64,000 nt of DNA from Sedimentibacter sp. GTDB lineage: Bacteria > Bacillota > Clostridia > Tissierellales > Sedimentibacteraceae. The notes under the pieces are model-generated. The model was given only the letters and a program-made list of their open reading frames with translations. It made no database searches and was not told the DNA's origin. Positions 52,659-62,304 of the stretch are shown piece by piece. The stretch is taken from the NCBI GenBank assembly GCA_018436705.1, contig JAHDLA010000018.1, positions 1 through 64,000 on the forward strand. Direction: 5' to 3'. Made by a program: the position numbers and the translations under genes. Position 1 is the first letter of the stretch; every line of letters starts with the position of its first letter.

Positions 52659-54221
52659 ATGAAAAATAAATATTTGTTATTGGCAATTTCCTTTATTGCG
52701 TATAATATTATTATTTTAATAATATCAGATAAATATTCTTTGTCAATATTGTTTTTTTTGCCGCTTCTTTTTTATGCGATACTCATGGTAAAAATGTTCG
52801 CTTCATCAAATAAAAAAAACGAAAGCGGAGGAACCAGCACATTCACCGAAGAATCTAAAGAAGCCGTAGGTTCGACGGCATATTTTGAAAAAAGAAAATC
52901 AGAAGAACCGAAAATTCAAATAGGCTTTGATGATGTCGCAGGCTTGGAAGAGATTAAGGAAGACTTGGTTGATATAATTGATTTTTTAAATAACGAAGAA
53001 AAATACCATTCTATGGATGCAAAGGTCCCAAAAGGAATATTGCTCTATGGTCCACCTGGAACAGGCAAAACTCTTATAGCAAAAGCAATTGCCGGTGAGG
53101 CTAGAGCAACCTTCATTTATTCCAGTGGTTCGGAATTTGTTGAAAAATATGTTGGCGTCGGAGCAAAACGAGTAAGAATGATTTTTGAAAGAGCCCGCAA
53201 AGAATCGCCCAGCATTATTTTTATTGATGAAATTGATGCACTTGGAGCAAAAAGAAACAGCGAAAGCAATAACGAAAAAGATCAGACTCTTAACCAGCTG
53301 TTAATTGAACTGGACGGATTTAACAATACAAGCAATGTAATAGTAATAGCTGCCACTAATAGAATTGACCTTCTTGACGAAGCTCTCTTAAGACCCGGAA
53401 GGTTTGACAGAAAAATTTATGTGGGGAACCCAAACTATCATTCAAGATTAAAGATATTAGAAGTCCATACAAAAAATAAGCCATTGGATAAAAAGGTCCA
53501 GCTTAAGGATATAGCAACAAAGACGCATGGCTTTTCTGGCGCTCAGCTTGCTAACATTGCCAATGAAGCAGCTTTGAGGGCAATAAAGGAAAAATCCAAA
53601 AAAATAAATTTAGATAACTTCGAATTCGCCATAGAAAAAATAGCTGCCGGGCTGGAAATAAAGCATTCAACAGTTTCTGACAAAGAAAAAAGAATTGTAG
53701 CATATCATGAAGCAGGCCATGCAGCAGTTGCTAAAATACTTAATATTGATAAAGTTCAGAAAATATCCATTATACCCAGAGACAAAGCATTAGGATATGT
53801 GCTGAAATTTCCTACAGAAGATAAATATCTTTATACAAAAAAGGAGCTTTGCAACAAAGTTACTGTACTACTGGCAGGTAGAGCTTCTGAAGAAGTATTT
53901 ATTGGAGAAGTTTCCACAGGCGCCTCAAATGATTTAAAAGAATCTACAAACATTATATACGAGATAATATGCAGCTACGGTATGGGAAAAAATACACAAA
54001 ACACATGTATTGATGAAAAACTGTTCAAGTATTATCTTGACAATATAAAAAACGAAGCATCCGATATGGCTAAGGAAGCATATGAGCGAGCTATATCCAT
54101 TATAAGAGAAAACGAAGAAACCGTAAGAAGAATAGCCGAATACTTAATCAAAAACGAAACCATGAATTCAGACCAGCTTGATGAGATAATGCGTGAATGT
54201 AAAAAAAAGGTGCTGATATGA
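52659..54221 (+). CDS. compact FtsH-like membrane AAA metalloprotease
   Basis: Membrane-bound AAA+ zinc protease paralogous to FtsH at the right end of the window. The 520-residue product (start ATG at 52659 behind CAGGAGGTAAC) has two nearly adjacent hydrophobic helices (about 4-23 and 28-45) with almost no extracytoplasmic domain between them, a disordered linker, the AAA module (Walker A GPPGTGKT, Walker B IIFIDEID, pore loop FVEKYVG, SRH LRPGRFDR) and the M41 domain with the zinc site HEAGH and the third-ligand region GASNDLKE. It ends without the usual C-terminal tail. Housekeeping FtsH is separate, so this is a specialised second copy. Confidence 0.9.
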   Translation: MKNKYLLLAISFIAYNIIILIISDKYSLSILFFLPLLFYAILMVKMFASSNKKNESGGTSTFTEESKEAVGSTAYFEKRKSEEPKIQIGFDDVAGLEEIKEDLVDIIDFLNNEEKYHSMDAKVPKGILLYGPPGTGKTLIAKAIAGEARATFIYSSGSEFVEKYVGVGAKRVRMIFERARKESPSIIFIDEIDALGAKRNSESNNEKDQTLNQLLIELDGFNNTSNVIVIAATNRIDLLDEALLRPGRFDRKIYVGNPNYHSRLKILEVHTKNKPLDKKVQLKDIATKTHGFSGAQLANIANEAALRAIKEKSKKINLDNFEFAIEKIAAGLEIKHSTVSDKEKRIVAYHEAGHAAVAKILNIDKVQKISIIPRDKALGYVLKFPTEDKYLYTKKELCNKVTVLLAGRASEEVFIGEVSTGASNDLKESTNIIYEIICSYGMGKNTQNTCIDEKLFKYYLDNIKNEASDMAKEAYERAISIIRENEETVRRIAEYLIKNETMNSDQLDEIMRECKKKVLI

Positions 54222-54239
54222 AATTCCAAAAATCTAAAA

Positions 54240-54275
54240 GACAGTTTTTTGAGGCAATACACCTCAAAAAACTGT
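54240..54275. terminator. bidirectional terminator between the FtsH paralogue and M23 gene
   Basis: A long near-perfect stem, GACAGTTTTTTGAGG/CCTCAAAAAACTGTC, with a short CAATACA loop lies between two convergent genes. Confidence 0.8.
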
Positions 54276-54283
54276 CCTAAATT

Positions 54284-55408
54284 TTATTCGTAGTAGGACA
54301 TCGGATTTTTTCTGACGCCATTCACTCTGACTTCATAGTGTAAGTGATTACCTGTAGATTCTCCAGTAGAACCTATAAGCGCAATACTTTCTCCTCTGGA
54401 TACCGCTTGTCCCTTACTCGCTAACAATTTCGAGCAGTGTCCGTACAACGTAGCAATTCCACCGCCATGGTCAACTATTATGTAGTTTCCGTATGAATAA
54501 TGATAACCGGCATAAATTACAACACCATCATTGGCTGAAACAATTGGAGTCCCGTAAGGCGCAGCAATATCGGTACCTCCGTGGGTTGACCAAACTCCTG
54601 TGATGGGATGAACCCTTCCTCCAAACTCTGAAGTAATTCTTGTGTGCCCGGGAACAGGCCAAGCCAGTTCTCCGCCTGCGTATTCAACCGCACGCTGCGC
54701 AGCCAGTATGTCTCTTTCAATTTGTTTTGACTGCTCTTCCATTGCTGCTTCCTGTCTTTGAATTTCTTCTATATTGCCTTGTAAACTGGTCATATAATTT
54801 TCCTTGGACCTGGAAGCAATCACAACTTCATTCTGCTTTGTATTTAAATTATTAATTACAGCAGTCAATTCCATCCTTTTTATTTCTTGATCCTCTTTTA
54901 TTTGTTCCACCTGAACCTTTTGCTCACCTATGCTCTTTAACAGTTCAACGTCGCTTTCAACTATCAACTGAATCATGTCTATTCTGGTTAAGGCGTCGAT
55001 TAGATTCTCAGAATTCAAAATGACTTCCATATATCCGGCTGTACCGTTTTTATACATAACTCTCAAACGATCTTCCAGAGTTTTATTATTTTTGTCAATT
55101 TCATCTGTAAGTTCAAGGATTTTTTGCTCAGATTCAGCTATTTTCATGCTGATTTCCTGCTTTTGCATTTCGTATTGTTCAGTTTCTAAAGTTAAAGCCC
55201 TCAGCTCATTGTCAAGTATTTTGATTTCCGATTCTATACTGCGTTTCTCATTTTTAAGTTCATCAGCCTGATTGCGCAGTTCCTTAATTTGATTTTCCAC
55301 CTGCTTTTGTTTATATTGCAAATCAGCTATACTCCCCCCGGCAGTTACAGGGAAAATACTTAAGATAGTTATTGCAATCAGGGTATAAATAACACTTTTT
55401 TTTAACAT
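54284..55408 (-). CDS. secreted coiled-coil M23 peptidoglycan endopeptidase (FtsEX-linked)
   Basis: A 374-residue exported protein: signal peptide at about 1-25, a long coiled coil (about 27-245, heptad-rich Glu/Lys/Leu/Gln), and a C-terminal LytM/M23 domain (about 255-374). Zinc-site motifs are complete: GGRVHPITG with HGGTDIA (His, Asp), and HLHYEV. This is the EnvC/PcsB-like design in which the coiled coil contacts FtsX. It lies 9 nt after ftsX, so it is the likely hydrolase gated by FtsEX at the septum. Confidence 0.92.
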   Translation of the reverse strand: MLKKSVIYTLIAITILSIFPVTAGGSIADLQYKQKQVENQIKELRNQADELKNEKRSIESEIKILDNELRALTLETEQYEMQKQEISMKIAESEQKILELTDEIDKNNKTLEDRLRVMYKNGTAGYMEVILNSENLIDALTRIDMIQLIVESDVELLKSIGEQKVQVEQIKEDQEIKRMELTAVINNLNTKQNEVVIASRSKENYMTSLQGNIEEIQRQEAAMEEQSKQIERDILAAQRAVEYAGGELAWPVPGHTRITSEFGGRVHPITGVWSTHGGTDIAAPYGTPIVSANDGVVIYAGYHYSYGNYIIVDHGGGIATLYGHCSKLLASKGQAVSRGESIALIGSTGESTGNHLHYEVRVNGVRKNPMSYYE

Positions 55409-55417
55409 ACACCACTC

Positions 55418-56323
55418 CTACACACTTAAGAATTTTTTCAAGGAAATCAAGCTGCCAAGAATTCCTATGCCTATCCCTATAGTTAAAAATATTATAATCA
55501 AGTCGTTTAGTATCATTTCGACTCCTACCAAGTATCCGGACATTCCGGACAACAGAGCTACGTAACGACCTGCCAAATAATTTACAATATAGTTATATCC
55601 CACAAAAATCAATATTATTGAAACAAATGCCCCAATCAGCCCAAGCATAATTCCTTCAATCATAAAGGGGCCTCGTACATATCCGTTCGTCGCTCCTATA
55701 TACTGCATCAACTCTATTTCCTTCTGTCTGTTCAATACAGTTATTTTAATTGTGTTAGAAATAATAAACACGCTTATAAGCAACAATATTATTATGATGC
55801 CGGCGCCGGTTCTCTTAATAAAATCAGCAATTTTTATGAGGCTGTTTACCGCATCCTTATAATACATAACATCTTCGACACCTTCAAATGTTTGTATCTT
55901 CTTAATAACACTTTCTGACTTGCTTACATCATCAAGCTGAACTACATATGTGTTTGGAAGAGGATTTTTTCTAAGCCCTTCCAACAAAAACGCATTTTCA
56001 CCCCAGTCTTCTTTCAACTGTTCAAGAGCATATTCCTTCGTCTGGAAAGCGACGCCAATAACACCGTTTATTTCCCGGAACGATTTACCCATCTCATCTA
56101 TTTGCTCATCTTCCACATCGTCCAGCAAATAAACTGCTATTTCATCAAAGCTCTCCTTTGTAACCATTGCAACATTATTTACATTGAGAACTATTATTAA
56201 TACAAATCCTAATATCATTAACACGGCGGTTACAGAACCTATTGATGCAAGCCCCATCATTCGGTTTCTCCACATACTTTTGAAGGCTTGTCTAAAAATA
56301 TAGTTAAGCTTTTTCAGGTTCAT
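55418..56323 (-). CDS. ftsX: cell division protein FtsX
   Basis: ABC-type transmembrane protein of 301 residues with four hydrophobic helices (about 22-46, 170-195, 220-245, 270-292) and an extracytoplasmic domain between the first two. FIISNTIKITVLNRQKEIELMQYIGAT (in parts) is the FtsX/MacB-type signature. It overlaps ftsE by 20 nt and with it transmits ATP hydrolysis to the wall hydrolase encoded next. Confidence 0.95.
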   Translation of the reverse strand: MNLKKLNYIFRQAFKSMWRNRMMGLASIGSVTAVLMILGFVLIIVLNVNNVAMVTKESFDEIAVYLLDDVEDEQIDEMGKSFREINGVIGVAFQTKEYALEQLKEDWGENAFLLEGLRKNPLPNTYVVQLDDVSKSESVIKKIQTFEGVEDVMYYKDAVNSLIKIADFIKRTGAGIIIILLLISVFIISNTIKITVLNRQKEIELMQYIGATNGYVRGPFMIEGIMLGLIGAFVSIILIFVGYNYIVNYLAGRYVALLSGMSGYLVGVEMILNDLIIIFLTIGIGIGILGSLISLKKFLSV

Positions 56324-56999
56324 TGTCGTTTCCCCCTGCTTTCATATCTCTGATAACAACACCGCGCTTCAGCTCAACAATTCTTTTCTGATAATTTTGA
56401 ACTATGTTCATATCATGCGTAGCCATTATTACTGTAGTTCCTCTTTTGTTTATCTCCTTTAAAATTTTCATAATTTCTTTTGACGTTTCAGGGTCAAGGT
56501 TTCCGGTAGGCTCGTCCGCTATTATGGTTTCCGGCTTGTTTATTACCGCGCGCGCAATTGCGACTCTCTGCTGCTCACCGCCTGACAACTCATCCGGATA
56601 ATATTTTGCTTTGTCGCTAAGTCCCACCATACTGAGAACAAGTGGCACTTCCCTTCTGATTGTTTTAGAAGAGCAGCAAATCATCTCCATTGCAAATGCC
56701 ACATTTTCGTAGACCGTCATCTTGGGCAAAAGCCTGTAATCTTGAAAAACAAAGCCGATATTTCTTCTGTATTGGGCTACATTTCTTTTCCTAATTTTTG
56801 TAATGTCCTGATTATTATATGTAATTATTCCTTCACTGGGAGTAATCTCTCTCAACAAAAGCTTAATCAAAGTGCTTTTGCCAGCTCCGCTTTTACCGAC
56901 TATAAATAAAAATTCGCCGTCATTTATCTTTAAGTTAATATTCTTAACTGCTGTAAACTCTTTTTTATAAATTTTAGATACGTTATTAAATATTATCAC
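56304..56999 (-). CDS. ftsE: cell division ATPase FtsE
   Basis: Nucleotide-binding subunit of FtsEX. The 231-residue product has Walker A GKSGAGKST, Q-loop FVFQDYRLLPKMTVYENVAFAM, signature LSGGEQQRVAIARA and Walker B IIADEPTGNLD. It starts with GTG behind AGAGGTGAAGCA. The C-terminal tail (GGNDNEPEKA) overlaps the start of ftsX. Confidence 0.96.
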   Translation of the reverse strand: MIIFNNVSKIYKKEFTAVKNINLKINDGEFLFIVGKSGAGKSTLIKLLLREITPSEGIITYNNQDITKIRKRNVAQYRRNIGFVFQDYRLLPKMTVYENVAFAMEMICCSSKTIRREVPLVLSMVGLSDKAKYYPDELSGGEQQRVAIARAVINKPETIIADEPTGNLDPETSKEIMKILKEINKRGTTVIMATHDMNIVQNYQKRIVELKRGVVIRDMKAGGNDNEPEKA

Positions 57000-57022
57000 T
57001 GCTTCACCTCTTACCGATTACT

Positions 57023-57052
57023 ATTATATAACACTTTTTGACAAAATTACAA
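57023..57052 (-). promoter_or_regulatory. ftsEX promoter
   Basis: The minus strand has TTGTAA (57047-57052), an 18-nt spacer and TATAAT (57023-57028), about 25 nt before ftsE. Confidence 0.5.
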
Positions 57053-57164
57053 CCATTATTATTTTATTTTACTTTATTTTATATTAAAAATAAATGTTTA
57101 TTTTTGCCTATATCTTAAAATATTGTAAAGCAGTCAAAACAGCAAAAGTAACACATTAAACAAA

Positions 57165-57200
57165 AAAAGAAAAATGAATTTTTATTTTCATTTTTCTTTT
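57165..57200 (-). terminator. terminator of the PrcB-like gene
   Basis: An 11-bp A/T-rich stem AGAAAAATGAA/TTCATTTTTCT is followed on the minus strand by TTTTTTTG. Confidence 0.75.
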
Positions 57201-57255
57201 TATAAGGTATTAGTACTAATGCTATACTACTCACCGTAATTTAATTAATCATTTC

Positions 57256-57693
57256 TTAATTTTTATATTCCTTTTCTAAAACAACTTTCTGAGGCAGTTC
57301 TGTCATGTCAGTCTTTACTACGGCAAAAGGATATGTTAGGATCTGAGCTGTTACATCTCCGGGCTTAGGATCAGTATATTTAGCAAAAACAGTCAATACT
57401 TTTTCGCCGTCTTCATCATCCAGCGTCAGCTTGTCAATTTCCACCTCATATCCTGCTGTATTCTTTTCTCCTCTTGTTACTACAACGTAAATCTCATCAT
57501 TAATTTTTGCAACTAAAGCTTTTTCTTTCATCCTGTAGTTCGGCAATACCTCTGCAATCTGCCTAGGCATATTTTCAGGATCTACTGTATCAAACGAAAC
57601 ATTTTCAGCTCCTTTTCCCTTAAAATATCTGAAGAAAAACAGAAGTGCGGCTATAAATACAACAATCGCAACTATGGTTACAATTCTTTTCAT
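57256..57693 (-). CDS. membrane-anchored PrcB C-terminal-like protein
   Basis: A 145-residue protein with an N-terminal anchor (about 4-23) and a beta-rich exported domain. VVVTRGEKNTAGYEVEIDKL resembles the core of PrcB_C domains (first named in a Treponema protease complex), where T.GY.V pattern is conserved. The domain call is by pattern and moderate. Function is unknown. It forms a single-gene unit between ftsE and the divergent gene at 57921. Confidence 0.7.
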   Translation of the reverse strand: MKRIVTIVAIVVFIAALLFFFRYFKGKGAENVSFDTVDPENMPRQIAEVLPNYRMKEKALVAKINDEIYVVVTRGEKNTAGYEVEIDKLTLDDEDGEKVLTVFAKYTDPKPGDVTAQILTYPFAVVKTDMTELPQKVVLEKEYKN

Positions 57694-57794
57694 AAAAATC
57701 CCCCTATATATGTACTTCTTTATATTTTATTCTTTCGTTCAAAAATTATGCTAAATAGTAAAGAGTTTGTTTACAAAATGTATTAATAAAGTGT

Positions 57795-57824
57795 TTGACA
57801 TTTGAGCTTGTCTTTAAGTATAAT
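57795..57824 (+). promoter_or_regulatory. promoter of the Cys-rich MazG-like gene
   Basis: TTGACA (57795-57800), an 18-nt spacer and TATAAT (57819-57824), about 95 nt before the ATG. Confidence 0.7.
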
Positions 57825-57920
57825 TTTATTATAACAAGAAACTACTGGCGGTAAAAATTATATAAAAAATCTTACCAAAAGTATTTTAATAGCCTTGTTT
57901 CAGAAAGGAGTTGGAAACAC

Positions 57921-58313
57921 ATGCCATGTAATTGCAGTGAATTTCAAAATATAACCAGCGATTTGCAGCTTTTGAATAAAAGCGTTTTAGATATTGTAAC
58001 AAAGCTTGATGTACAAACATCCGTGCTCAACAGAGCAGTTTTCAAATCTGCAACTCATTGCGGATGCATCGAAATACATGCGACTAAGCAATTATTTTCT
58101 CACAACAAAACACTTGAAGAAAATCAGACTGATGTAGATAATCATGTAGAAGGCGAACTTTGTCCGAAATGCAAAGAAAAAATCGAAGAAGAAATGGGTG
58201 AACTGCTGTTTTACCTTGCATCAATGTGCTCCGCACTCAATCTGGATTTAGATGAGATAATGTCATCAAAGCTTGATCATTTAAAAACATTGGGAATTTA
58301 TAACCTTTTGTAA
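57921..58313 (+). CDS. Cys-rich helical protein, possibly MazG-like
   Basis: A 130-residue helical protein. Cysteines occur in close pairs: Cys3/Cys5, Cys47/Cys49 (HCGC) and Cys81/Cys84 (CPKC), plus Cys103, suggesting a metal site. The segment KIEEEMGELLFYLASMCSAL, with ordered acidic residues followed by a hydrophobic helix, resembles the EExxE part of MazG/dUTPase-type pyrophosphohydrolases, and closing KLDHLKTLGIYNL also fits small MazG-like proteins. AGAAAGGAGTTGGAAACAC precedes the start. I cannot name it with confidence. Confidence 0.75.
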   Translation: MPCNCSEFQNITSDLQLLNKSVLDIVTKLDVQTSVLNRAVFKSATHCGCIEIHATKQLFSHNKTLEENQTDVDNHVEGELCPKCKEKIEEEMGELLFYLASMCSALNLDLDEIMSSKLDHLKTLGIYNLL

Positions 58314-58367
58314 TATCCGGATATTCTGTCTTTAAGAAATATATGCTAATAATTACGCAAAAATAAC

Positions 58368-58401
58368 AACGGCTGCCTGTACTTAATGTAAGGCAGCCGT
58401 T
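58368..58401. terminator. bidirectional terminator
   Basis: A perfect 11-bp stem AACGGCTGCCT/AGGCAGCCGTT with a 12-nt loop lies between the MazG-like gene (plus) and the epimerase gene (minus); T/A-rich tracts flank it. Confidence 0.85.
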
Positions 58402-58407
58402 TCTAAA

Positions 58408-58809
58408 TTAACCTCTTTGGCAAAGCTCTACGAGAACTCCTCCCGTGCTTTTCGGGTGGCAGAAAGCAATCTTGGCTCCGCCTGCACCGTATCTTGGAAT
58501 TTCATCTATCATTCTAAGACCTTTAGCCTTCATCTCAGATATTGCAGCTTCTACGTTGTCTACTCTGTAAGCAATATGCTGAATACCCTCACCATTTTTT
58601 TCTATGAATCTTGCAACAGGACTATCTTCTGATGTAGCTTCCAGCAACTCAACTTCAGAATCTCCTGTGGGTAAAAATGCTACCCTAACCTTTTGCTCAG
58701 CAACCACTTCAATTCCTGCTGATTTTAATCCAAGAATATTTTCATAAAATTTCAATGCTTCTTCTATACTTTTTACTGCTATTCCTATATGATCTATCTT
58801 ATTAACCAT
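58408..58809 (-). CDS. mce: methylmalonyl-CoA epimerase
   Basis: VOC-fold metalloenzyme that interconverts (R)- and (S)-methylmalonyl-CoA. The 133-residue product has [20 protein letters not shown], with the first metal His, then [10 protein letters not shown] (second His) and the closing GGVLVELCQ (metal Glu). The length is typical. GGAGGCTACAC precedes the start. It is the last gene of the mutase operon and supplies the right stereoisomer to the mutase or carboxyltransferase. Confidence 0.95.
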   Translation of the reverse strand: MVNKIDHIGIAVKSIEEALKFYENILGLKSAGIEVVAEQKVRVAFLPTGDSEVELLEATSEDSPVARFIEKNGEGIQHIAYRVDNVEAAISEMKAKGLRMIDEIPRYGAGGAKIAFCHPKSTGGVLVELCQRG

Positions 58810-58879
58810 GTGTAGCCTCCGTTCAAAATATAAAATTTTTCAATCCATTACTACCGTATTTGTCATGGGTGAAATTCCA

Positions 58880-59818
58880 TTATTCTTCTCTTATTGCTTT
58901 TAAAAATTCATCTCTTACTTCATAAATGTTCTTCTCTTTAGTAATGATTTTACTGATTTCAGATTCAAGCTTATTTTCACTTGCCGTGCTGGAAATTACA
59001 ATCTTTCTTAGCTCTGTTTCAATAAGCTCCACCACCTCTGTCCTCATATTATTCTTTCTTCTCTCATTTAGTTTACCGCTTTCATTTAAGTATACTAAAT
59101 GGTTTATTATTTCTGATTTCAAAGTATCAATGCCTTCATTTTTTGATGCGGTAACCTTTACAACCGGAGGCCTTCTATCCATATTCGAGCTTAAGTCAAG
59201 CATCATGTTTACTTCTGTTGCAGTCCTGTCCGCACCGAACAAATCACTTTTATTTATGACAAATATATCGCCTATCTCCATAATACCAGCTTTGATGGAC
59301 TGTATGTCATCTCCTAGCCCCGGCACCATAACCATGAGTATAGAGTCTGCAGTTTTGACAATATCCACTTCAGACTGTCCCACTCCTACTGTCTCAATTA
59401 TTATGTAATCATAACCTGCCGCATCTAAAATTTTTAATGCATTTTTAGTATGCTTTGAAAGTCCTCCGAGATATCCTCTTGTACCCATACTCCTTATAAA
59501 TACATTGGGATGCAGGGCTAAATCCTGCATTCGTATCCTGTCTCCAAGAATTGATCCGCCGGAATACGGGCTGGTTGGGTCAACTGCTATAATTCCAACC
59601 TTTTTACCTTCATCTACGAACTTTTTTACTATTTTATCAGTGAGCGTACTTTTTCCGGCGCCTGGAGGCCCTGTAATACCTAAAATATTTGCCCTGCCAG
59701 TGTAAGGATGAATTTCTCTCAATATTTTTTCAGCCTCTTCAGGGTTACTTTCCACTGTTGTTATCAACCTTGCACACGCTCTTTTGTCCCCTGCAAGCAT
59801 ACGCTGAATTAATTCCAC
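58880..59818 (-). CDS. meaB: methylmalonyl-CoA mutase-associated GTPase MeaB
   Basis: G3E-family GTPase that loads and protects the B12 cofactor of methylmalonyl-CoA mutase (formerly ArgK). The 312-residue product has Walker A GPPGAGKST, AVDPTSPYSGGSILGDRIRM, ETVGVGQSEVDI and the base motif NKSD. It lies between the B12 subunit and the epimerase gene in the same operon. Confidence 0.96.
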   Translation of the reverse strand: MELIQRMLAGDKRACARLITTVESNPEEAEKILREIHPYTGRANILGITGPPGAGKSTLTDKIVKKFVDEGKKVGIIAVDPTSPYSGGSILGDRIRMQDLALHPNVFIRSMGTRGYLGGLSKHTKNALKILDAAGYDYIIIETVGVGQSEVDIVKTADSILMVMVPGLGDDIQSIKAGIMEIGDIFVINKSDLFGADRTATEVNMMLDLSSNMDRRPPVVKVTASKNEGIDTLKSEIINHLVYLNESGKLNERRKNNMRTEVVELIETELRKIVISSTASENKLESEISKIITKEKNIYEVRDEFLKAIREE

Positions 59819-59866
59819 TAAATCACCTCTTTTTACTTTACTGCAACTATGATATAAAATATTTTC

Positions 59867-60265
59867 CTATAACTCTCTTTTTAAATTTGATTTAATAAAT
59901 TCTATCATATTTGATGTAGTCGTTCCAGGTGTAAATATTTCAGCAACGCCGGCCTTCTTAAGTCCGGGAATATCTTCATCCGGAATAACGCCTCCTCCTA
60001 CTATCAGTACATCGTCAACACCTTGCTCTTTAAGCAGCTCTACAACTCTTGGGAACAGATAATTATGTGCTCCTGACAATATGCTCATTCCCACAACATC
60101 TACATCCTCTTGAATTGCTGCGGCAACTATTTGCTCAGGAGTTTGCCTTAATCCGGTATATATAACCTCCATACCTGCGTCTCTCAATGCTCTTGCTATA
60201 ACCTTAGCACCTCTATCATGCCCGTCAAGCCCAGGCTTTGCAACTAAAACTCTGATTGGTCTCAT
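59867..60265 (-). CDS. methylmalonyl-CoA mutase, B12-binding small subunit
   Basis: A 132-residue cobalamin-binding domain as a separate chain. It has the family sequence [27 protein letters not shown], with the B12-histidine in DGHDRG, then [11 protein letters not shown] and the [10 protein letters not shown] loop. In many bacteria this domain is fused to the C-terminus of the mutase; here it is split off, as in archaeal and some clostridial enzymes. It follows the catalytic subunit by 15 nt. Confidence 0.95.
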   Translation of the reverse strand: MRPIRVLVAKPGLDGHDRGAKVIARALRDAGMEVIYTGLRQTPEQIVAAAIQEDVDVVGMSILSGAHNYLFPRVVELLKEQGVDDVLIVGGGVIPDEDIPGLKKAGVAEIFTPGTTTSNMIEFIKSNLKREL

Positions 60266-60280
60266 AATATCCCTCCTAAT

Positions 60281-61960
60281 TTAAAGCAATACTGCTTGTT
60301 CATACTCGCCAAAAACTTCTCTCATAATTCCGCATATTTCTCCCAATGTAGCATATTCTCTAACTGCATCTAAAATAAACGGCATCACATTTTCTGTTCC
60401 CTGGCAGGCCTTTTTTAACAAATCAAGTTTCTCTTTAACCGCTTCATTATTCCTTGCAGATTTTACATCTTCAATTTTCTTTTTCTGCATTTCACCAACG
60501 ATAGGATCAACCCTCAGCAATCCTTTTGGAGATCCTTCATTGACTTGATACTTATTAACTCCCACTACTATTCTGTCAAGCGATTCGATTTCCATCTGAT
60601 ACTTGTACGCAGAATCAGAAATTTCTTTTTGAATGTATCCAATGTCAATAGCTCTAGGTGCTCCACCCAATTCATCTATCTTGCTGATATATTCCATGGC
60701 TTTTTCTTCAATTTCTTTTGTTTTAGCTTCAATATAGTATGAACCTGCCAATGGGTCTACTGTATTTGTAACCCCTGTTTCGTTAGCCAGAATTTGCTGA
60801 GTCCTTAATGCTATTGTAACGGAATCCGTGGTAGGAAGAGCCAATGCCTCGTCTCTTGAATTTGTATGCAAAGATTGAGTTCCTCCCAACACTGCAGCTA
60901 ATGCCTGCATTGCAACTCTTATAATATTGTTATCCGGCTGCTGTGCAGTCAATGTGCATCCTGCAGTCTGAGTGTGGAATTTAAGCATCATAGATTTCTC
61001 TTTTTTTGCTTTAAATCTTTCCTTCATTATTTTAGCCCAAAGTCTCCTTGCAGCTCTAAACTTTGAAACCTCTTCAAGCAAATCATTATGTGCATTAAAA
61101 AAGAATGAAAGTCTCGGTGCAAATGTGTCAACATCCAGCCCGGCTTTAATAGCAGCATCAACATACGCAATGCCGTCTGCCAAAGTAAATCCAACTTCCT
61201 GAGCCGCCGTAGATCCAGCTTCTCTGATGTGGTACCCTGAAATACTGATTGTATTCCATTTCGGAACCTCTTTTGAGCAATACTCAAATATATTTGTTAT
61301 AAGACGCATTGACGGTTCTGTAGGAAAAATGTAGGTTCCTCTTGCTATGTATTCCTTCAATATGTCATTTTGTATTGTTCCTCTTAATTTATCTGATGAT
61401 ACACCTTGTTTTTCCGCAACAGCTATATACATTGCAAGCAATACAGAAGCCGGAGCATTTATTGTCATTGATGTGCTAACCTTATCCAAAGGAATGCCGT
61501 CAAAAAGAATTTCCATATCCTTCAGAGAATCTATGGCTACGCCGACCTTACCGACTTCACCCTGTGCTAGAGAATGGTCTGAATCATACCCTATCTGCGT
61601 AGGAAGGTCAAAAGCAACAGATAATCCTGTAGATCCCTGCCCTACAAGATATTTATACCTTTCATTAGATTCTTCCGCCGTTGCAAAGCCAGCATACATT
61701 CTCATTGTCCATGTCTTGCCTCTGTACATTGTCGGCTGATACCCCCTTGTAAAAGGATACTGTCCCGGATATCCTATTTCTGTCTCATAATCAATATCTG
61801 CAACATCCTCCGGAGTATACAGTCTTTCCACATTCACACCGGAACCTGACCTAAACTCTTCTCTAATTTCAGGCGCTTTGCTTAAAGACTTGCTTAACAC
61901 TTTATCTTCCCAATTCTGGCGAGCTGATCTTAATTGGTCGAGTTTTTCTTTTTCAAACAT
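60281..61960 (-). CDS. methylmalonyl-CoA mutase, catalytic large subunit
   Basis: TIM-barrel subunit that isomerises methylmalonyl-CoA and succinyl-CoA. The 559-residue product has [37 protein letters not shown] (read in parts), [37 protein letters not shown] and [18 protein letters not shown], all mutase signatures. It ends before any B12 domain, which is the next gene. The start at 61960 (MFEKEKLDQ) is set by GGAGGATTTT; the reading from 61984 would include that RBS. First gene of the operon mutase, B12 subunit, meaB, mce. Confidence 0.96.
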   Translation of the reverse strand: MFEKEKLDQLRSARQNWEDKVLSKSLSKAPEIREEFRSGSGVNVERLYTPEDVADIDYETEIGYPGQYPFTRGYQPTMYRGKTWTMRMYAGFATAEESNERYKYLVGQGSTGLSVAFDLPTQIGYDSDHSLAQGEVGKVGVAIDSLKDMEILFDGIPLDKVSTSMTINAPASVLLAMYIAVAEKQGVSSDKLRGTIQNDILKEYIARGTYIFPTEPSMRLITNIFEYCSKEVPKWNTISISGYHIREAGSTAAQEVGFTLADGIAYVDAAIKAGLDVDTFAPRLSFFFNAHNDLLEEVSKFRAARRLWAKIMKERFKAKKEKSMMLKFHTQTAGCTLTAQQPDNNIIRVAMQALAAVLGGTQSLHTNSRDEALALPTTDSVTIALRTQQILANETGVTNTVDPLAGSYYIEAKTKEIEEKAMEYISKIDELGGAPRAIDIGYIQKEISDSAYKYQMEIESLDRIVVGVNKYQVNEGSPKGLLRVDPIVGEMQKKKIEDVKSARNNEAVKEKLDLLKKACQGTENVMPFILDAVREYATLGEICGIMREVFGEYEQAVLL

Positions 61961-62000
61961 AAAATCCTCCATTTTGATTAACAAGTATTTACAATCAATA

Positions 62001-62029
62001 AATATAATCCAAAAACCTTAATTTTGCAA
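62001..62029 (-). promoter_or_regulatory. methylmalonyl-CoA mutase operon promoter
   Basis: The minus strand has TTGCAA (62024-62029), a 17-nt spacer and TATATT (62001-62006), about 40 nt before the start codon. The -35 is part of ATTTTGCAA, whose exact inverted copy lies at 62078-62086. The ~150 nt between here and the ftsH terminator contain no ORF or known RNA. Confidence 0.6.
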
Positions 62030-62234
62030 GACGTTTACCCAAAAAGACTGTATATTTTTCAAACTTGCAGCAAAAGTTGCAAAATTTATATGGTGACAAT
62101 ATTAAAAAGAAATAAAGCATTGATTTTTCAATTATTTGCATTTTATATTACTATTTTGAAAAAAATTAAAATAAAGATATTAATTATTTTCTGTCATGTA
62201 TTTCATTGGAAATATTACCGGGTTCATTAGAATA

Positions 62235-62297
62235 AAAAAAGAGATCCTCCACCAACGAAAGTAATCATTTCATTTGTTATGTGAAGAATCTCATCAC
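62235..62297 (-). terminator. ftsH terminator
   Basis: On the minus strand GAGATTCTTCAC pairs with GTGGAGGATCTC through G-T wobbles around a ~30-nt loop, followed by TTTTTTTA. It lies just past the ftsH stop. Confidence 0.7.
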
Positions 62298-62304
62298 TAT
62301 TAGT

